A stretch of 64,000 nucleotides of DNA from the NCBI GenBank assembly GCA_004028765.1, contig SAIX01000113.1:1-64000 (forward strand), in the 5' to 3' direction. Source of the stretch: Chitinophagaceae bacterium. GTDB taxonomy: Bacteria > Bacteroidota > Bacteroidia > Chitinophagales > Chitinophagaceae. The notes under the pieces were generated by a model that made no database searches, was not told the DNA's origin, and worked only from the letters and a program-made list of their open reading frames with translations. A program made the position numbers and the translations under genes. Every line of letters begins with the position of its first letter. Position 1 is the first letter of the stretch. This document shows, one piece after another, positions 16,268 through 27,846 of this stretch.

Positions 16268-17671
16268 TTATTTTTTTACCGGGGCGGGTTTGAGTAACTG
16301 AGTATCCGTTACGAGGTTCTCCACATGGTAATTGCCGGAGTCGATCTTTACTTTATTCAAACGCTTCTGTATCGCAGCGAATTCTCCGGATGCAATATTG
16401 TTTTGCCCGAGATAGAGTTGCTGCAGTTTGGGCAGTTTCTCCAGTTGCTGGGCGCCCTTTTCGGTGATTTTTGTGGCTACGAGATTCAGGTATTGCAATT
16501 GTTGCAGCGATAACAAATAAGCGAGTGATTGGTCATCGAGATTGGTGTGTTCAATGCTGATGCGGGTAAGGTTGTCACAACTGCCGATCAGTTTCCAGGA
16601 AGCTGCGGATAAATTGGCATAGCCAAGTTTCAGCCATACCAGTTGCGGCCTGATCTTCGAAAGCAAAGCCACGGTTGCATCATCTGCTTTCGGGATGCTC
16701 ACAAAATTCACGCTTAAAAAAGAACTCTCCGAAGAAACGGGCACCACCGTAATCCCTGCTTTCTGCAAAGTTTCGATCACCGATGCGGAAGCTTTGCTTA
16801 CAGTCCCTTCCGGCAACATGGGTTTTTCCTGTGCTGCTGCTGCAGATTGCAGCGCAAGCAAAATTTCTTTTTCTTTTGGATTTTGAGGGATGTCTTTTAC
16901 TTTTTTCTCAAAATCGCCCTCGCTGATCCACCAGTGCAGTAATAAGATTTCTTTCTCTGTAAGCTGCGGTTTCCCCTTGGGTGGCATATGCTTTTCTTCC
17001 AGCGGGTCCAGTATCACACGTTTGTACAATTCGCTGGCTTCTGCCTTTCCTGGTTCATATATTTTTCCGTCTTTTCCTCCTTTCAATACCCATTCTTTTC
17101 CATCCAGCCGCAAACCGCCTTTTTGTTTTTTTGCATTGTGACAATTGCCGCATTTTTCAATGAGCAGGGGTTGTATCACATCCGCAAAAGCAGCGGCCTC
17201 CTCTACATTGGCAATCGGTTTCCGCATAACCGAGCTGTCAGAATTATTTTTACCGATCCCTTTAATCAGAAATCCTTCTCCATGCGTCAATGTTCCGCCA
17301 AGATGGCCTGTGATCATCACCAAAACAAATACTGTGGTTCCGATAATAATCCTCCAACGCTTTTCCGGCTTCTTTGAAAAATAAAATCCTGCAGCGGATA
17401 CAATTGCGAGTGAGATACCCATCCATTTATGAAGCGATAAAGTTTCCGGGTCATACTCGCCGCTTCCGGAAAGCAGCCACCCGGAAATACAGGATGCAAA
17501 TGCACTCAGTGATCCCAACCCATACGCGATTCGGATCGCGGGAACGATGCCGGCATATTTTTTCCTCGCACGCAGCCATTGCAACACCAATGCAAGCAGT
17601 AAAAACCCGATCGGCAGGTGAACCAGCAAGGGGTGCAGGTGACCTGTAAAATTCAGGAGTGCATCTATCAT
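16268..17671 (-). CDS. DUF2231 membrane protein fused to a c-type heme domain and leucine-rich repeats
   Basis: A 467-residue three-part protein. Residues 1-130 hold four membrane segments of the DUF2231 type (HLHPLLVHLPIGFL at the start, GHLGGTLTHG at the end). Residues about 155-260 are a planctomycete-type cytochrome domain: heme motif CGNCH at 174-178 and a likely distal Met in EKHMPPKG. Residues about 340-440 show leucine-rich-repeat periodicity (LTRISIEHTNLDDQSL, LQYLNLVATKITEKG). This suggests a membrane-anchored electron carrier with a protein-binding surface facing the periplasm. Its start overlaps the stop of the isomerase gene by four bases. The physiological partner is unknown. 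Confidence 0.85.
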   Translation of the reverse strand: MIDALLNFTGHLHPLLVHLPIGFLLLALVLQWLRARKKYAGIVPAIRIAYGLGSLSAFASCISGWLLSGSGEYDPETLSLHKWMGISLAIVSAAGFYFSKKPEKRWRIIIGTTVFVLVMITGHLGGTLTHGEGFLIKGIGKNNSDSSVMRKPIANVEEAAAFADVIQPLLIEKCGNCHNAKKQKGGLRLDGKEWVLKGGKDGKIYEPGKAEASELYKRVILDPLEEKHMPPKGKPQLTEKEILLLHWWISEGDFEKKVKDIPQNPKEKEILLALQSAAAAQEKPMLPEGTVSKASASVIETLQKAGITVVPVSSESSFLSVNFVSIPKADDATVALLSKIRPQLVWLKLGYANLSAASWKLIGSCDNLTRISIEHTNLDDQSLAYLLSLQQLQYLNLVATKITEKGAQQLEKLPKLQQLYLGQNNIASGEFAAIQKRLNKVKIDSGNYHVENLVTDTQLLKPAPVKK

Positions 17672-18603
17672 GATTGCTGGTATCTTTTGCGCAATAACTG
17701 CATCATATATTCATTGATCCCCCATTGATCCGACAAAGCCTGTCGCGTATACGGAAGCGTGGGCATATAATCGGGCGGGCCAAATTCAGTAAGGATGGTA
17801 AGCCGGTTGCTGCCATTTTTTATTTTATGCTGCACCACGGTATCCCACCATTCGAGATGGCGTTTTACCGTTGCCTCCCACTCAGGCGCACGCGGATCGT
17901 TCACCTGCGGGCCTTCGGGATGGCCAATGCGTGCATGCACATGATCTGTTCTGCTCAACGCAAACTGAACGGTTTCTTCCTGGTCGTGCAGCAATGATTC
18001 ATGCACATTACACCAATGCGAAATATCAAGCGTTAAACGCAGGTCGGGGTATTTCTGGAAATACTGTTTCGCCACATGCGCAGCGAACATAATGCGGCTT
18101 CGATGCGATTCATGACAGATGGTTAACCCGGTTTCCTTAGCAAGTTTATTTGTGTATTCGATAAACTTCCCGCTATCAGCGGGCGAAAAAAAATCTCTTC
18201 CGGAATGACAATTGATATACAATGGCCGCTGTATGGTTTGATAAGCCGCACCATCAATCATCGTTCTGAACTGGGCAAAATGTTTATCAGGATCAGCATC
18301 CGAGCCTCCCACCAGAAATCCGATCTCCAACTGGTGTTTCTTCAATGCATCAAACAATTCTTTTTGGGCACCTGCCGTTCCGGGCCACCACATTTCAATC
18401 CCATCATATCCGGCTTTTTTTGCTTTTGCACAAAATGCATCCACTGTTCCGGTAAAGCCCCAGTTGGTTCCCATTACTTTCAATGAGAAACCGGCCGGAA
18501 CCTGGAATGCCGGGGAATAAGCCATCAATTGTTCAAACGGGCTCAATGCAATGGTGCCTAGACTTGCTGTCATAGATAAAAATTTTCGCCTGTTAAATGC
18601 CAT
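17668..18603 (-). CDS. Sugar phosphate isomerase/epimerase-like TIM-barrel protein with Tat signal
   Basis: A 311-residue xylose-isomerase-like (AP endonuclease 2 family) protein. The N-terminus FNRRKFLSMTASLG is a twin-arginine signal, so the folded protein is probably exported. Metal-binding acids of the barrel appear in YDGIEMWWPG, TICHESHRS, LTLDISHWC and ILTEFGPPDY. Homologues in heterotroph sugar clusters isomerise or epimerise keto-sugars. It lies 43 bases after the DUF1501 gene and overlaps the next gene by four bases, so it belongs to the same operon. Substrate unknown. Confidence 0.88.
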   Translation of the reverse strand: MAFNRRKFLSMTASLGTIALSPFEQLMAYSPAFQVPAGFSLKVMGTNWGFTGTVDAFCAKAKKAGYDGIEMWWPGTAGAQKELFDALKKHQLEIGFLVGGSDADPDKHFAQFRTMIDGAAYQTIQRPLYINCHSGRDFFSPADSGKFIEYTNKLAKETGLTICHESHRSRIMFAAHVAKQYFQKYPDLRLTLDISHWCNVHESLLHDQEETVQFALSRTDHVHARIGHPEGPQVNDPRAPEWEATVKRHLEWWDTVVQHKIKNGSNRLTILTEFGPPDYMPTLPYTRQALSDQWGINEYMMQLLRKRYQQS

Positions 18604-18646
18604 ATATTTTCTGTTATCGTTTCAACACATCTTTTCCGCCGTTCCA

Positions 18647-20149
18647 TTAAGCGATGATCTCATTGATCACTTTTCCATGTACATCCGTTAATCGGAAAGG
18701 CCGGCCCTGGAACTGGTAAGTAAGTTTTTCATGATCAAATCCCAGCTGGTTCAGGATCGTTGCCTGGATATCGAATGCGGTGGTTTTGCCACTCACAGCC
18801 GCATAGCCGATCTCATCCGTTTCGCCATAACTCATACCACGTTTTATCCCACCGCCGGCCATCCATATCGTAAATGCTTCGGTATGATGGTCCCTTCCTT
18901 TGAAAGGATTTTTCTTTCCGTCGCGGTTTTCCTGCATAGGCGTACGGCCAAATTCGCCACCCCAAACCACAAGGGTTTCATCAAGCAAGCCTCTTTGTTT
19001 CAGATCGAGCAACAATGCGGTAACGGGTTTATCCATCGAACGGCATTTGTTTACAAAACCATAATCGATCGCGAGGTTTTCATCGGTACCATGGCTATCC
19101 CAGCCCCAATCGAACAGTTGTACAAAACGAACGCCTTTCTCCACCAGTTTTCTTGCCAGCAACACATTGTTGGCAAAGCATGCTTTGCCAGGCCTGGTAC
19201 CATACATTTCATGGATATATGCCGGTTCATCATTTATATTCATCACATCGGGAACCGATATCTGCATGCGGTAGGCCATTTCATATTGCGAGATGCGGGA
19301 TAAAGTTTCAGGGTCGTGGAACTCTTGATAACTCAACTGGTTCACTTCATTGATCGCATCGATCGATGCTTTGCGCAGGTCTCGGTCCATCCCTGCAGGG
19401 TCTTTGATAAACAAAACAGGATCACCTTCACTCCTGCACTGCACACCCTGGTAAACAGAAGGAAGAAAACCACTGCCCCAGACACTTTTACCCGCATCCG
19501 GAAATTTTCCGCCGGAAGTCAATACCACAAAGCCAGGCAGGTTTTGGTTTTCACTGCCCAAACCATACGTAACCCAGGAGCCGATGCTCGGTCTCCCCAA
19601 ACGCGGTGTACCGGTATGCATCAGCAATTGTGCAGGGCCATGATTGAACTGATCGGTTTGTACTGCTTTTAAAAAACTTACTTCATCAGCAACAGTCGCA
19701 AAATGCGGAAGGTGATCGGAGACCCATGCCCCGCTTTCTCCCCGCTGGCGGAACACAGCCTGCGGCCCCATCATTTTAGGGACGCCCCGTATAAAAGCAA
19801 ATTTCTTTCCTTCCAGTAATGATTGCGGGCAATCCTGGCCGTCGAGTTTCATCAGGTCGGGTTTGTAATCGAAGAGTTCCAGTTGTGAAGGTGCACCTGC
19901 CATGTGCAGGTAGATCACCGATTTTGCTTTTGCTGCAAACTGAGGTGCACGCGGCAGTAAAGGATTGGCAGCATTAAAAATATCTGCATCACTGCCAGAA
20001 AATAATCCGTTGCACCCGCCGAGTATCGAACCCATTGCGAGACCACCCATACCCAGGAGGCATTCTTTTAAAAACAAACGGCGGGTTTCGAGTTCGAGCT
20101 GTTTGCTATGCGCTTCGCGAAACAGGCGGTGTTGTTTGTTACTGCTCAT
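18647..20149 (-). CDS. DUF1501 protein, Tat-type lipoprotein
   Basis: A 500-residue DUF1501 member (alkaline-phosphatase/sulfatase-like fold). After a 20-residue charged start come a twin-arginine motif TRRLFLK and a lipobox-like LGGC, implying Tat export followed by lipidation. Conserved stretches include YLHMAGAPSQLELFDYKP, SDHLPHFATVADEV, FDWGWDSHG and GGEFGRTPMQENRDGK, and DHHTEAFTIWMAGGGIK near the end. The biochemical role of the family is not established. In planctomycetes it is normally encoded beside DUF1549/DUF1553 heme proteins, as it is here, six bases downstream. Confidence 0.92.
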   Translation of the reverse strand: MSSNKQHRLFREAHSKQLELETRRLFLKECLLGMGGLAMGSILGGCNGLFSGSDADIFNAANPLLPRAPQFAAKAKSVIYLHMAGAPSQLELFDYKPDLMKLDGQDCPQSLLEGKKFAFIRGVPKMMGPQAVFRQRGESGAWVSDHLPHFATVADEVSFLKAVQTDQFNHGPAQLLMHTGTPRLGRPSIGSWVTYGLGSENQNLPGFVVLTSGGKFPDAGKSVWGSGFLPSVYQGVQCRSEGDPVLFIKDPAGMDRDLRKASIDAINEVNQLSYQEFHDPETLSRISQYEMAYRMQISVPDVMNINDEPAYIHEMYGTRPGKACFANNVLLARKLVEKGVRFVQLFDWGWDSHGTDENLAIDYGFVNKCRSMDKPVTALLLDLKQRGLLDETLVVWGGEFGRTPMQENRDGKKNPFKGRDHHTEAFTIWMAGGGIKRGMSYGETDEIGYAAVSGKTTAFDIQATILNQLGFDHEKLTYQFQGRPFRLTDVHGKVINEIIA

Positions 20150-20155
20150 GCAACA

Positions 20156-22948
20156 CTAATTTTTTGTGATAAATTCGTCCATATTCAGCATAGCGCCTGC
20201 TACAACCGTCAACGCCGCAGTGGCGGGGGAATGATCTGCTGCCATCTGTCTTGTTTTTTCCGGATCGGCATTAAATTTTTTGAATGCCGTTTGATACAGT
20301 TTTTCAAACACCGCCAGTTTGCTTTCACTGATCGGTTGGTACATGGCCAGTTCATACCCTTTACTGATCTGTTTTTTCAGGTCAGTACCCCCTTCGCGCT
20401 GCATGCGTTTTGCAAAATGGCCCGCCATTTCGAGATAAGCGGAATCATTTAACGTAGTGAGCGACTGAAGCGGTGTATTGGTCCGTATCCGCCGCGCGGT
20501 GCATACTTCGCGGGAAGTGCCGTCGAATGTGATCATGGAAGGATAAGGCGCCGAGCGTTTCCAGTAAGTGTACATCGCCCTGCGATACTGGTCGCAGCTA
20601 TCACTTTTTTTCCAGGATGCCCCATTCCAGGGCGACATCCAGATACCATCGGGCTGATAAGGAAAAACACCCGGACCATACATTTTTTCGCAAAGCAATC
20701 CACTCACGGCAAGCGATTCATCGCGTATCTGCTCGGCCGATAAACGAACACGCGGACCTCTTGCATAAAATTTATTGTAAGGATCTTTTTCTGCTTTTGC
20801 TTTTTCCAGTTTCGCATCCTGCCGGTAAGTGGCAGACAATAAAATCTGCCGCATCAGTTTTTTCAGGTCCCAGTTGAATTCATACATCAATTGCCAGGCC
20901 AGATGATCCAGCAAAGCGCGGTGTGTGGGCGGAATACCTTGTGTACCGAGGTCTTCGAGTGTTTCAGCAATGCCCTGCCCAAAAAACTGTTCCCATATCC
21001 GGTTCACAATGGTTCTTGCGGTTAGCGGGTTTCTTTTATCGGTAAGCCACATCGCCAGCCCCAGGCGGTTCCTGGGTGCTTCTGCCGGCATGTTACCCAG
21101 TGACCGGGGCACATCGGGTGTTACCTCTTTTCCTTTTACCAACCAGTTGCCTCTTTCAAAAACATGGGTGCTGCGGAACAATGCTTTTGTATTTTCCATA
21201 ATCACGGGTGTGATGGTTACCTGCTTTGAAAAAATAAGGTCATTGAAATATTTTACCGCACTATCATATCCTGGTTTTCCTTTTCCGGGGAATGGATCGG
21301 TAATAAAAAACCAGTCGAACTGCATACCCGTTTCTTCAGCTGTGGCAAGATTTTTATTCTGGTAAGTGAAGAAAAGATTTCTTCTTCCGGAAGATGCAGG
21401 CAGATCAACCCTCCCCAGTTTCCATGCGCCTTTTGTATCCTCAACCGATACGCTGTTTACAAGCGGCCCATCGGCTTTATCAAAATGGATCACCCATTTG
21501 CCACCGGGTTTCCAGCTTTTGAATTTGTAGACGAGTTGTGTATGGTTTTCAAAATCCACATCCGGTAAACGCGAAACTGCATTGTTCCGCAATACCAGCC
21601 ATTTGGTATCTGTGAGGGCGCTGTTCACCAACTGATCGGCAGCAATGGAATTGATGGCGGGCTGTTCTGTTTTTACAAATTGCACCAGTTCCTTTTCTCT
21701 TGATGCCGCATTCAGGTGCAACCAGTTTTTGAACCGGATAAATTTGATACTGTCTTCTTTGTGATATTCGCGCAGCAAAGGGTAATCATCATAAGTGTCC
21801 TCATCCCTTGTATTGTTGAAGAAAGCCATGAACTTATAATACTCTTCATGGCGGAATGGATCGTAAGGATGGCTATGGCATTGCACACAGGCGAAAGTGG
21901 TTCCCATGATCCCTTCCCAGGTAGTATTCACACGGTCGATCACTGCCGCCGTGCGGAACTCTTCATTATCCGTACCGCCTTCATCATTCGTCATGGTATT
22001 GCGGTGAAACGCCGTTGCGATATATTGTGCATCAGTTGGGTTCGGTAAGAGGTCCCCTGCGATCTGTTCAGTAAGAAACTGGTTATACGGTTTGTTGTCA
22101 TTAAAGGCTTTGATGAGCCAATCGCGGTAACGCCATATCGAGCGCCAGTCGTCCCGTTCATACCCTTTGGTATCCGCATATCGCGCAATATCCATCCACA
22201 TCGCAGCCCATCTTTCCCCGTAATGCGGAGAGGACAGAAGTGTGTCAACCAGTTTTTCATACGAATTGCTACGGGTATCTTTCAGAAAAAAACCGGCGAG
22301 TGATGCGGAAGGAGGCAAACCGGTAATATCGAGACTGGCCCTTCGCAGCAATGTGGCTTTATCGGCTTCATCCGCAGGTTTCAATCCTTCATCGCGCATG
22401 CGCTGGTAAATAAAATGGTCGATATCATTTTTCACCCAGCCACCACCTCCGCTTGTTCCGAAAAACCAGTTATTTACTTTGGGCACTTCCTGTTTTTCCA
22501 CGGGAACATAGGCCCAGTGATCACCCCAAGCAGCGCCCTGCTTGATCCATTTTTTTAAAAGATTGATCTCCTCTTTGGAGAGCGGCGGATGTTTATAAGG
22601 CATCCTTTCTTCCGGATCCTGAAGGGTGAGCCTCCGGATCAGTTCGCTGTGCTCGGGATCACCGGGGATGATGGCAGGCTTGCCGGATTTATTCACAGCC
22701 AATGCATCCGAACGGAACAAAAGACTAAAACCACTTTGCCGTTTTACACCGCCATGACAAGTGATACATTTTTTATTAAAGATGGGTTTGATCTCCGCGC
22801 TGTAATCAACTTTGTGTTCTGTATTGATATAAACAAATCCGCTTGCGGCCAGCACCAGCAAAATAATCACCCAGCTAAGCCTGGCAAGACGGGGGAAACG
22901 CATCGGAATAATTATTTTATTCCCTTCAAAGTAACTATTTTCTGTCAT
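20156..22948 (-). CDS. PSCyt1-DUF1549-DUF1553 heme protein
   Basis: A 930-residue protein with one N-terminal membrane anchor (about residues 25-42) and a heme c motif CITCH at 61-65, with a candidate distal Met in EERMPYKHPPLS. Residues about 150-360 are DUF1549 (ARYADTKGYERD, AFHRNTMTNDEGGTDNEEF, QCHSHPYDP); the C-terminal third is DUF1553 (RTIVNRIWEQFFGQGI, TNTPLQSLTTLND). The family is typical of Planctomycetota and also occurs in Bacteroidota; its reaction is unknown, though the heme suggests periplasmic electron transfer. Start could also be the internal Met16 (MRFPRLARL). First gene of a probable four-gene operon. Confidence 0.92.
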   Translation of the reverse strand: MTENSYFEGNKIIIPMRFPRLARLSWVIILLVLAASGFVYINTEHKVDYSAEIKPIFNKKCITCHGGVKRQSGFSLLFRSDALAVNKSGKPAIIPGDPEHSELIRRLTLQDPEERMPYKHPPLSKEEINLLKKWIKQGAAWGDHWAYVPVEKQEVPKVNNWFFGTSGGGGWVKNDIDHFIYQRMRDEGLKPADEADKATLLRRASLDITGLPPSASLAGFFLKDTRSNSYEKLVDTLLSSPHYGERWAAMWMDIARYADTKGYERDDWRSIWRYRDWLIKAFNDNKPYNQFLTEQIAGDLLPNPTDAQYIATAFHRNTMTNDEGGTDNEEFRTAAVIDRVNTTWEGIMGTTFACVQCHSHPYDPFRHEEYYKFMAFFNNTRDEDTYDDYPLLREYHKEDSIKFIRFKNWLHLNAASREKELVQFVKTEQPAINSIAADQLVNSALTDTKWLVLRNNAVSRLPDVDFENHTQLVYKFKSWKPGGKWVIHFDKADGPLVNSVSVEDTKGAWKLGRVDLPASSGRRNLFFTYQNKNLATAEETGMQFDWFFITDPFPGKGKPGYDSAVKYFNDLIFSKQVTITPVIMENTKALFRSTHVFERGNWLVKGKEVTPDVPRSLGNMPAEAPRNRLGLAMWLTDKRNPLTARTIVNRIWEQFFGQGIAETLEDLGTQGIPPTHRALLDHLAWQLMYEFNWDLKKLMRQILLSATYRQDAKLEKAKAEKDPYNKFYARGPRVRLSAEQIRDESLAVSGLLCEKMYGPGVFPYQPDGIWMSPWNGASWKKSDSCDQYRRAMYTYWKRSAPYPSMITFDGTSREVCTARRIRTNTPLQSLTTLNDSAYLEMAGHFAKRMQREGGTDLKKQISKGYELAMYQPISESKLAVFEKLYQTAFKKFNADPEKTRQMAADHSPATAALTVVAGAMLNMDEFITKN

Positions 22949-23048
22949 TTAGCAAACGCAGCACAAGGCAGATAGAACGAAAACCCATGAAGATCCGGAA
23001 CAACACAGTGCAGTATCGTTTCCCCTATAGTCAAATCCTGTGTAAAGA

Positions 23049-24671
23049 TTAATGCACTTTCTTGCCGCCGAGGTAAGTGGCGCTCACTTTTGTCTGCAAT
23101 ATTTCTTTCTCTGCGATTTTCATCAGGTCTTTATCCAATAAAATAAAGTCTGCTTTTTTACCTGGTTCCAGGCTACCCACTTCTTTTTCGAGGAAGCCTG
23201 CTTTGGCGGCCCAGATCGTCATGCCGCGGATAGTTTCTTCGCGTGTCAATGCATTCTCCGTTTGAAAACCATTTTCAGGATATCCTTTCGCATCTTTCCG
23301 GAATACAGCCGCGAGAAATGTTTTGAAGGGAGAAATATCTTCCACCGGAAAATCGGTTCCCAAAGGGATCCATCCATTCTGTTTCAGCAGTTGCTTAAAT
23401 GCATAACCGCCTTTTAACCGCTCTGCACCCAGCCTTTCGCCAGCCCAGTACATATCACTTGTGGCATGGGTGGGCTGCACGGAAGGAATGATATTGGCCG
23501 AACCGAATAAATCAAAATCATCCGGGTTGATGATCTGTGCGTGTTCAATGCGCCAGCGTTTATCATTTTTCCCTTTCAGGTAAGTATTGTAGATATGCAG
23601 CATACTGCGATTGGCGCTATCACCGATGGCGTGGGTGCACATCTGGAAACCGGTAGCAGCCAGCACTTTCGCAAGCGAATCGTAATGAGAAGGGTTGCGT
23701 AAAAGAAAACCCTGCCAACCCGGTTTATCGGAATAAGGTTGCAGCAAACAGGCACCCCTGCTGCCGAGTGCACCATCCGCGTATACTTTAAATGCGTTGA
23801 CAAAAAGTTTGTCTGTTTTCAGCGGACCAGTTTTCAGGTATTTCGCCAGGTTCTCGTCATTGTCGCTCAGCATCACATACAAACGCATATCCAGCTTACC
23901 TGCTTTCTGCAACGCATTGATGGCATCCACCTCCTTCCAGCCAAGTCCGCAATCGGTGATCGTGGTCAGGCCTTGTGCAAAACAATTTTTTTGCGCGTCC
24001 TGCAGGTATTGTGTAAACATTTCAGGAGTGGGGTCAGGGATCTGGTCGTACACTTTATTATCTCCGTTATCGATGAGCACACCGGTGAGTTTGCCGTTTT
24101 TTGTTTCAATCGATCCGCCGGTGATGGTTTGACCCGCTTTGATACCTGCAAGGTCCAGTGCTTTCTGGTTGGCGATCGAAGCATGGCCATCCACCCTTGT
24201 GATCACAACCGGTTTATCCGGAAACAACTGGTTCAGCAATTCGTTGGTGGGATAGGTTTTTCCCGGCCAGCGGTTCTGGTCCCATCCGCGTCCCTGTATC
24301 CAGGGCAGGTCGGGATGTTGCTCCGCGAATTTTTTTATGCGGTCAACGGTTTCTTCCCAGGTACTGGTCCCAAAAAGATCGGCTGTAAAAAGTGAACGGC
24401 CATATCCCACAAAATGGGCATGCGCATCGATAAAACCAGGATAGATTGCCTGACCTTTTGCGTCGATATTCTCTGCTGCGGTATAGCTGCCGGTGATCTC
24501 ATCATTTTTGCCGGTGGCGACGATCTTTCCGTCTTTAATCGCCATCGCTTCCGCGATCGTAAAAGCAGAATCCACTGTATAGATCACTGCATGGTGTACG
24601 ATAAGGTCGGCGGTTTTTGTTTTACAGGAAGCAAAAATAAAAACGATGGCTGCAATCAGGATCTTGCGCAT
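23049..24671 (-). CDS. YtcJ-like amidohydrolase lipoprotein
   Basis: A metal-dependent amidohydrolase of 540 residues. The start was set at 24671 because MRKILIAAIVFIFASC gives a lipoprotein signal with a lipobox cysteine; the open frame reaches 24713 but adds only 14 unlikely residues. The HxH metal site is in FIDAHAHFVG; further metal ligands lie in MCTHAIGD, RIEHAQI and GTDFPVED. The closing LEPGKKADFILLDKDL is typical of the family. Substrates of YtcJ-like enzymes are mostly unknown N-acyl or cyclic amides. A TATCTTAG element (close to the -7 consensus) precedes it. The AraC regulator gene ends 24 bases upstream of the longer ORF start, on the same strand. Confidence 0.9.
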   Translation of the reverse strand: MRKILIAAIVFIFASCKTKTADLIVHHAVIYTVDSAFTIAEAMAIKDGKIVATGKNDEITGSYTAAENIDAKGQAIYPGFIDAHAHFVGYGRSLFTADLFGTSTWEETVDRIKKFAEQHPDLPWIQGRGWDQNRWPGKTYPTNELLNQLFPDKPVVITRVDGHASIANQKALDLAGIKAGQTITGGSIETKNGKLTGVLIDNGDNKVYDQIPDPTPEMFTQYLQDAQKNCFAQGLTTITDCGLGWKEVDAINALQKAGKLDMRLYVMLSDNDENLAKYLKTGPLKTDKLFVNAFKVYADGALGSRGACLLQPYSDKPGWQGFLLRNPSHYDSLAKVLAATGFQMCTHAIGDSANRSMLHIYNTYLKGKNDKRWRIEHAQIINPDDFDLFGSANIIPSVQPTHATSDMYWAGERLGAERLKGGYAFKQLLKQNGWIPLGTDFPVEDISPFKTFLAAVFRKDAKGYPENGFQTENALTREETIRGMTIWAAKAGFLEKEVGSLEPGKKADFILLDKDLMKIAEKEILQTKVSATYLGGKKVH

Positions 24672-24737
24672 AAAAGAAGTTGTTTGCACTAAGATAAGCA
24701 GGCGGAAGAACAATGGAACAGAAGAATATCCAAAGGC

Positions 24738-25661
24738 TTATTTCAACAGCTCACAAGGTTTCAGGCCAGTATGCTTTTTAAATGCCGCGGAAAAATGCGA
24801 GATGGAAGAATAGCCAAGCAATGCCGATACATCGGTAACGCTCAGGCTTTTTTCGTAGAGCAGGTATTTGGCATGCTCCATCCGCTGTTGCTGGTAAAAA
24901 TCAAAAATGGTGGTGCCGAATACTTCTTTAAACCCTTTTTTCAGGTAGCATTCGTTCATCGCCACTTTACGGCTCAGTTCTTTGATGGTGATGGGGTCAC
25001 CGATATGTTGCAATAAAATTTCCCTTGCCTGGTAAATACGTTCCCTTCCGCTTTCATCTGCAAGAAATTTGCAGGTAAACCCTTCTTCTTTTTCGTCCAC
25101 AAGGCACTCGAGGCTGTAGAGAAGCAACTCATGCACTTTTGCGTTCACAAAAATATTTTCCAATGCACCCGAATAACTGTGGTTCAGTAAACCATCGAGT
25201 ACATTCCGTTTCTTATTGCAGAGAGGGAATATTTTGGTGAATGCATGCGGGTGACGGAAAGCCAGCACTTCATCTTTGCGGCTGGTCAGTTTTACATTGT
25301 GTACAAACTGGTGCAGGAAAGTGGAAGTGAAATGAAAAGTAAATACATCCACTGTCTGGTGTTTGCCACTACAGTTCTGCGTGGGCAATTGGTTACACAT
25401 CCCGCAGCTTCTTTCCTCACAATACCGGTTGCCGGTTGTGCAATACCGCAGTTCGAGGTAATTCTCAGATGGTTTCTTTGTATTGTAATGGTACACCATC
25501 ATACCCGTATCCTCGGCCACCCAGGGATGCTGCGCATAATAACGGCGGATCTGGTACTGGATCGATCCCGGGATATGCTGTTCTTTTTCATACAGCAGGT
25601 CCATGCTGGGTTCGATCCCGCCACGATGCGCCACTTTCAATATGTCCATTACCTGTACCAT
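24738..25661 (-). CDS. AraC-family regulator with N-terminal cysteine cluster
   Basis: Transcription factor of 307 residues. The last 100 residues are two helix-turn-helix motifs of the AraC/XylS family (ITIKELSRKVAMNECYLKKGF and VTDVSALLGYSSISHFSAAF). The N-terminal half has five closely spaced cysteines, C74, C81, C86, C89 and C97 (CEERSCGMC), suggesting a metal-, iron-sulfur- or redox-sensing site; this is inference. Start could be 25661 or the ATG at 25649. It precedes the amidohydrolase lipoprotein gene on the same strand and diverges from gyrB, so the amidohydrolase is a candidate target. Confidence 0.88.
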   Translation of the reverse strand: MVQVMDILKVAHRGGIEPSMDLLYEKEQHIPGSIQYQIRRYYAQHPWVAEDTGMMVYHYNTKKPSENYLELRYCTTGNRYCEERSCGMCNQLPTQNCSGKHQTVDVFTFHFTSTFLHQFVHNVKLTSRKDEVLAFRHPHAFTKIFPLCNKKRNVLDGLLNHSYSGALENIFVNAKVHELLLYSLECLVDEKEEGFTCKFLADESGRERIYQAREILLQHIGDPITIKELSRKVAMNECYLKKGFKEVFGTTIFDFYQQQRMEHAKYLLYEKSLSVTDVSALLGYSSISHFSAAFKKHTGLKPCELLK

Positions 25662-25668
25662 CCGGGAG

Positions 25669-25699
25669 CAAATTTAATGTATAAACATCTATTTCGCAA
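25669..25699 (-). promoter_or_regulatory. Promoter of the AraC-family gene
   Basis: On the minus strand, TTG (25697-25699) is followed after 20 bases by TAAATTTG (25676-25669), an exact -7 element. Seven bases separate it from the ATG at 25661, so the leader is very short or absent. Confidence 0.6.
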
Positions 25700-25808
25700 G
25701 TTGCTGTTTTGTTAACCTGTCACAGAAGGGTCATTTTTAGCTTTACAAAGGACCTGAAAATGGGGAAAAATAGACTTGTTTACAGCCCCGGAAAGGATAT
25801 CTTTTCAT

Positions 25809-25816
25809 TAGATTTG
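25809..25816 (+). promoter_or_regulatory. -7 promoter element of gyrB
   Basis: TAGATTTG is an exact TAnnTTTG match 44 bases before the ATG. A GGAGAG purine stretch about 8 bases before the ATG may help ribosome binding. Confidence 0.5.
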
Positions 25817-25827
25817 CCCGCTATTGA

Positions 25828-27840
<2,013 letters not shown>

Positions 27841-27846
27841 GGGAGG

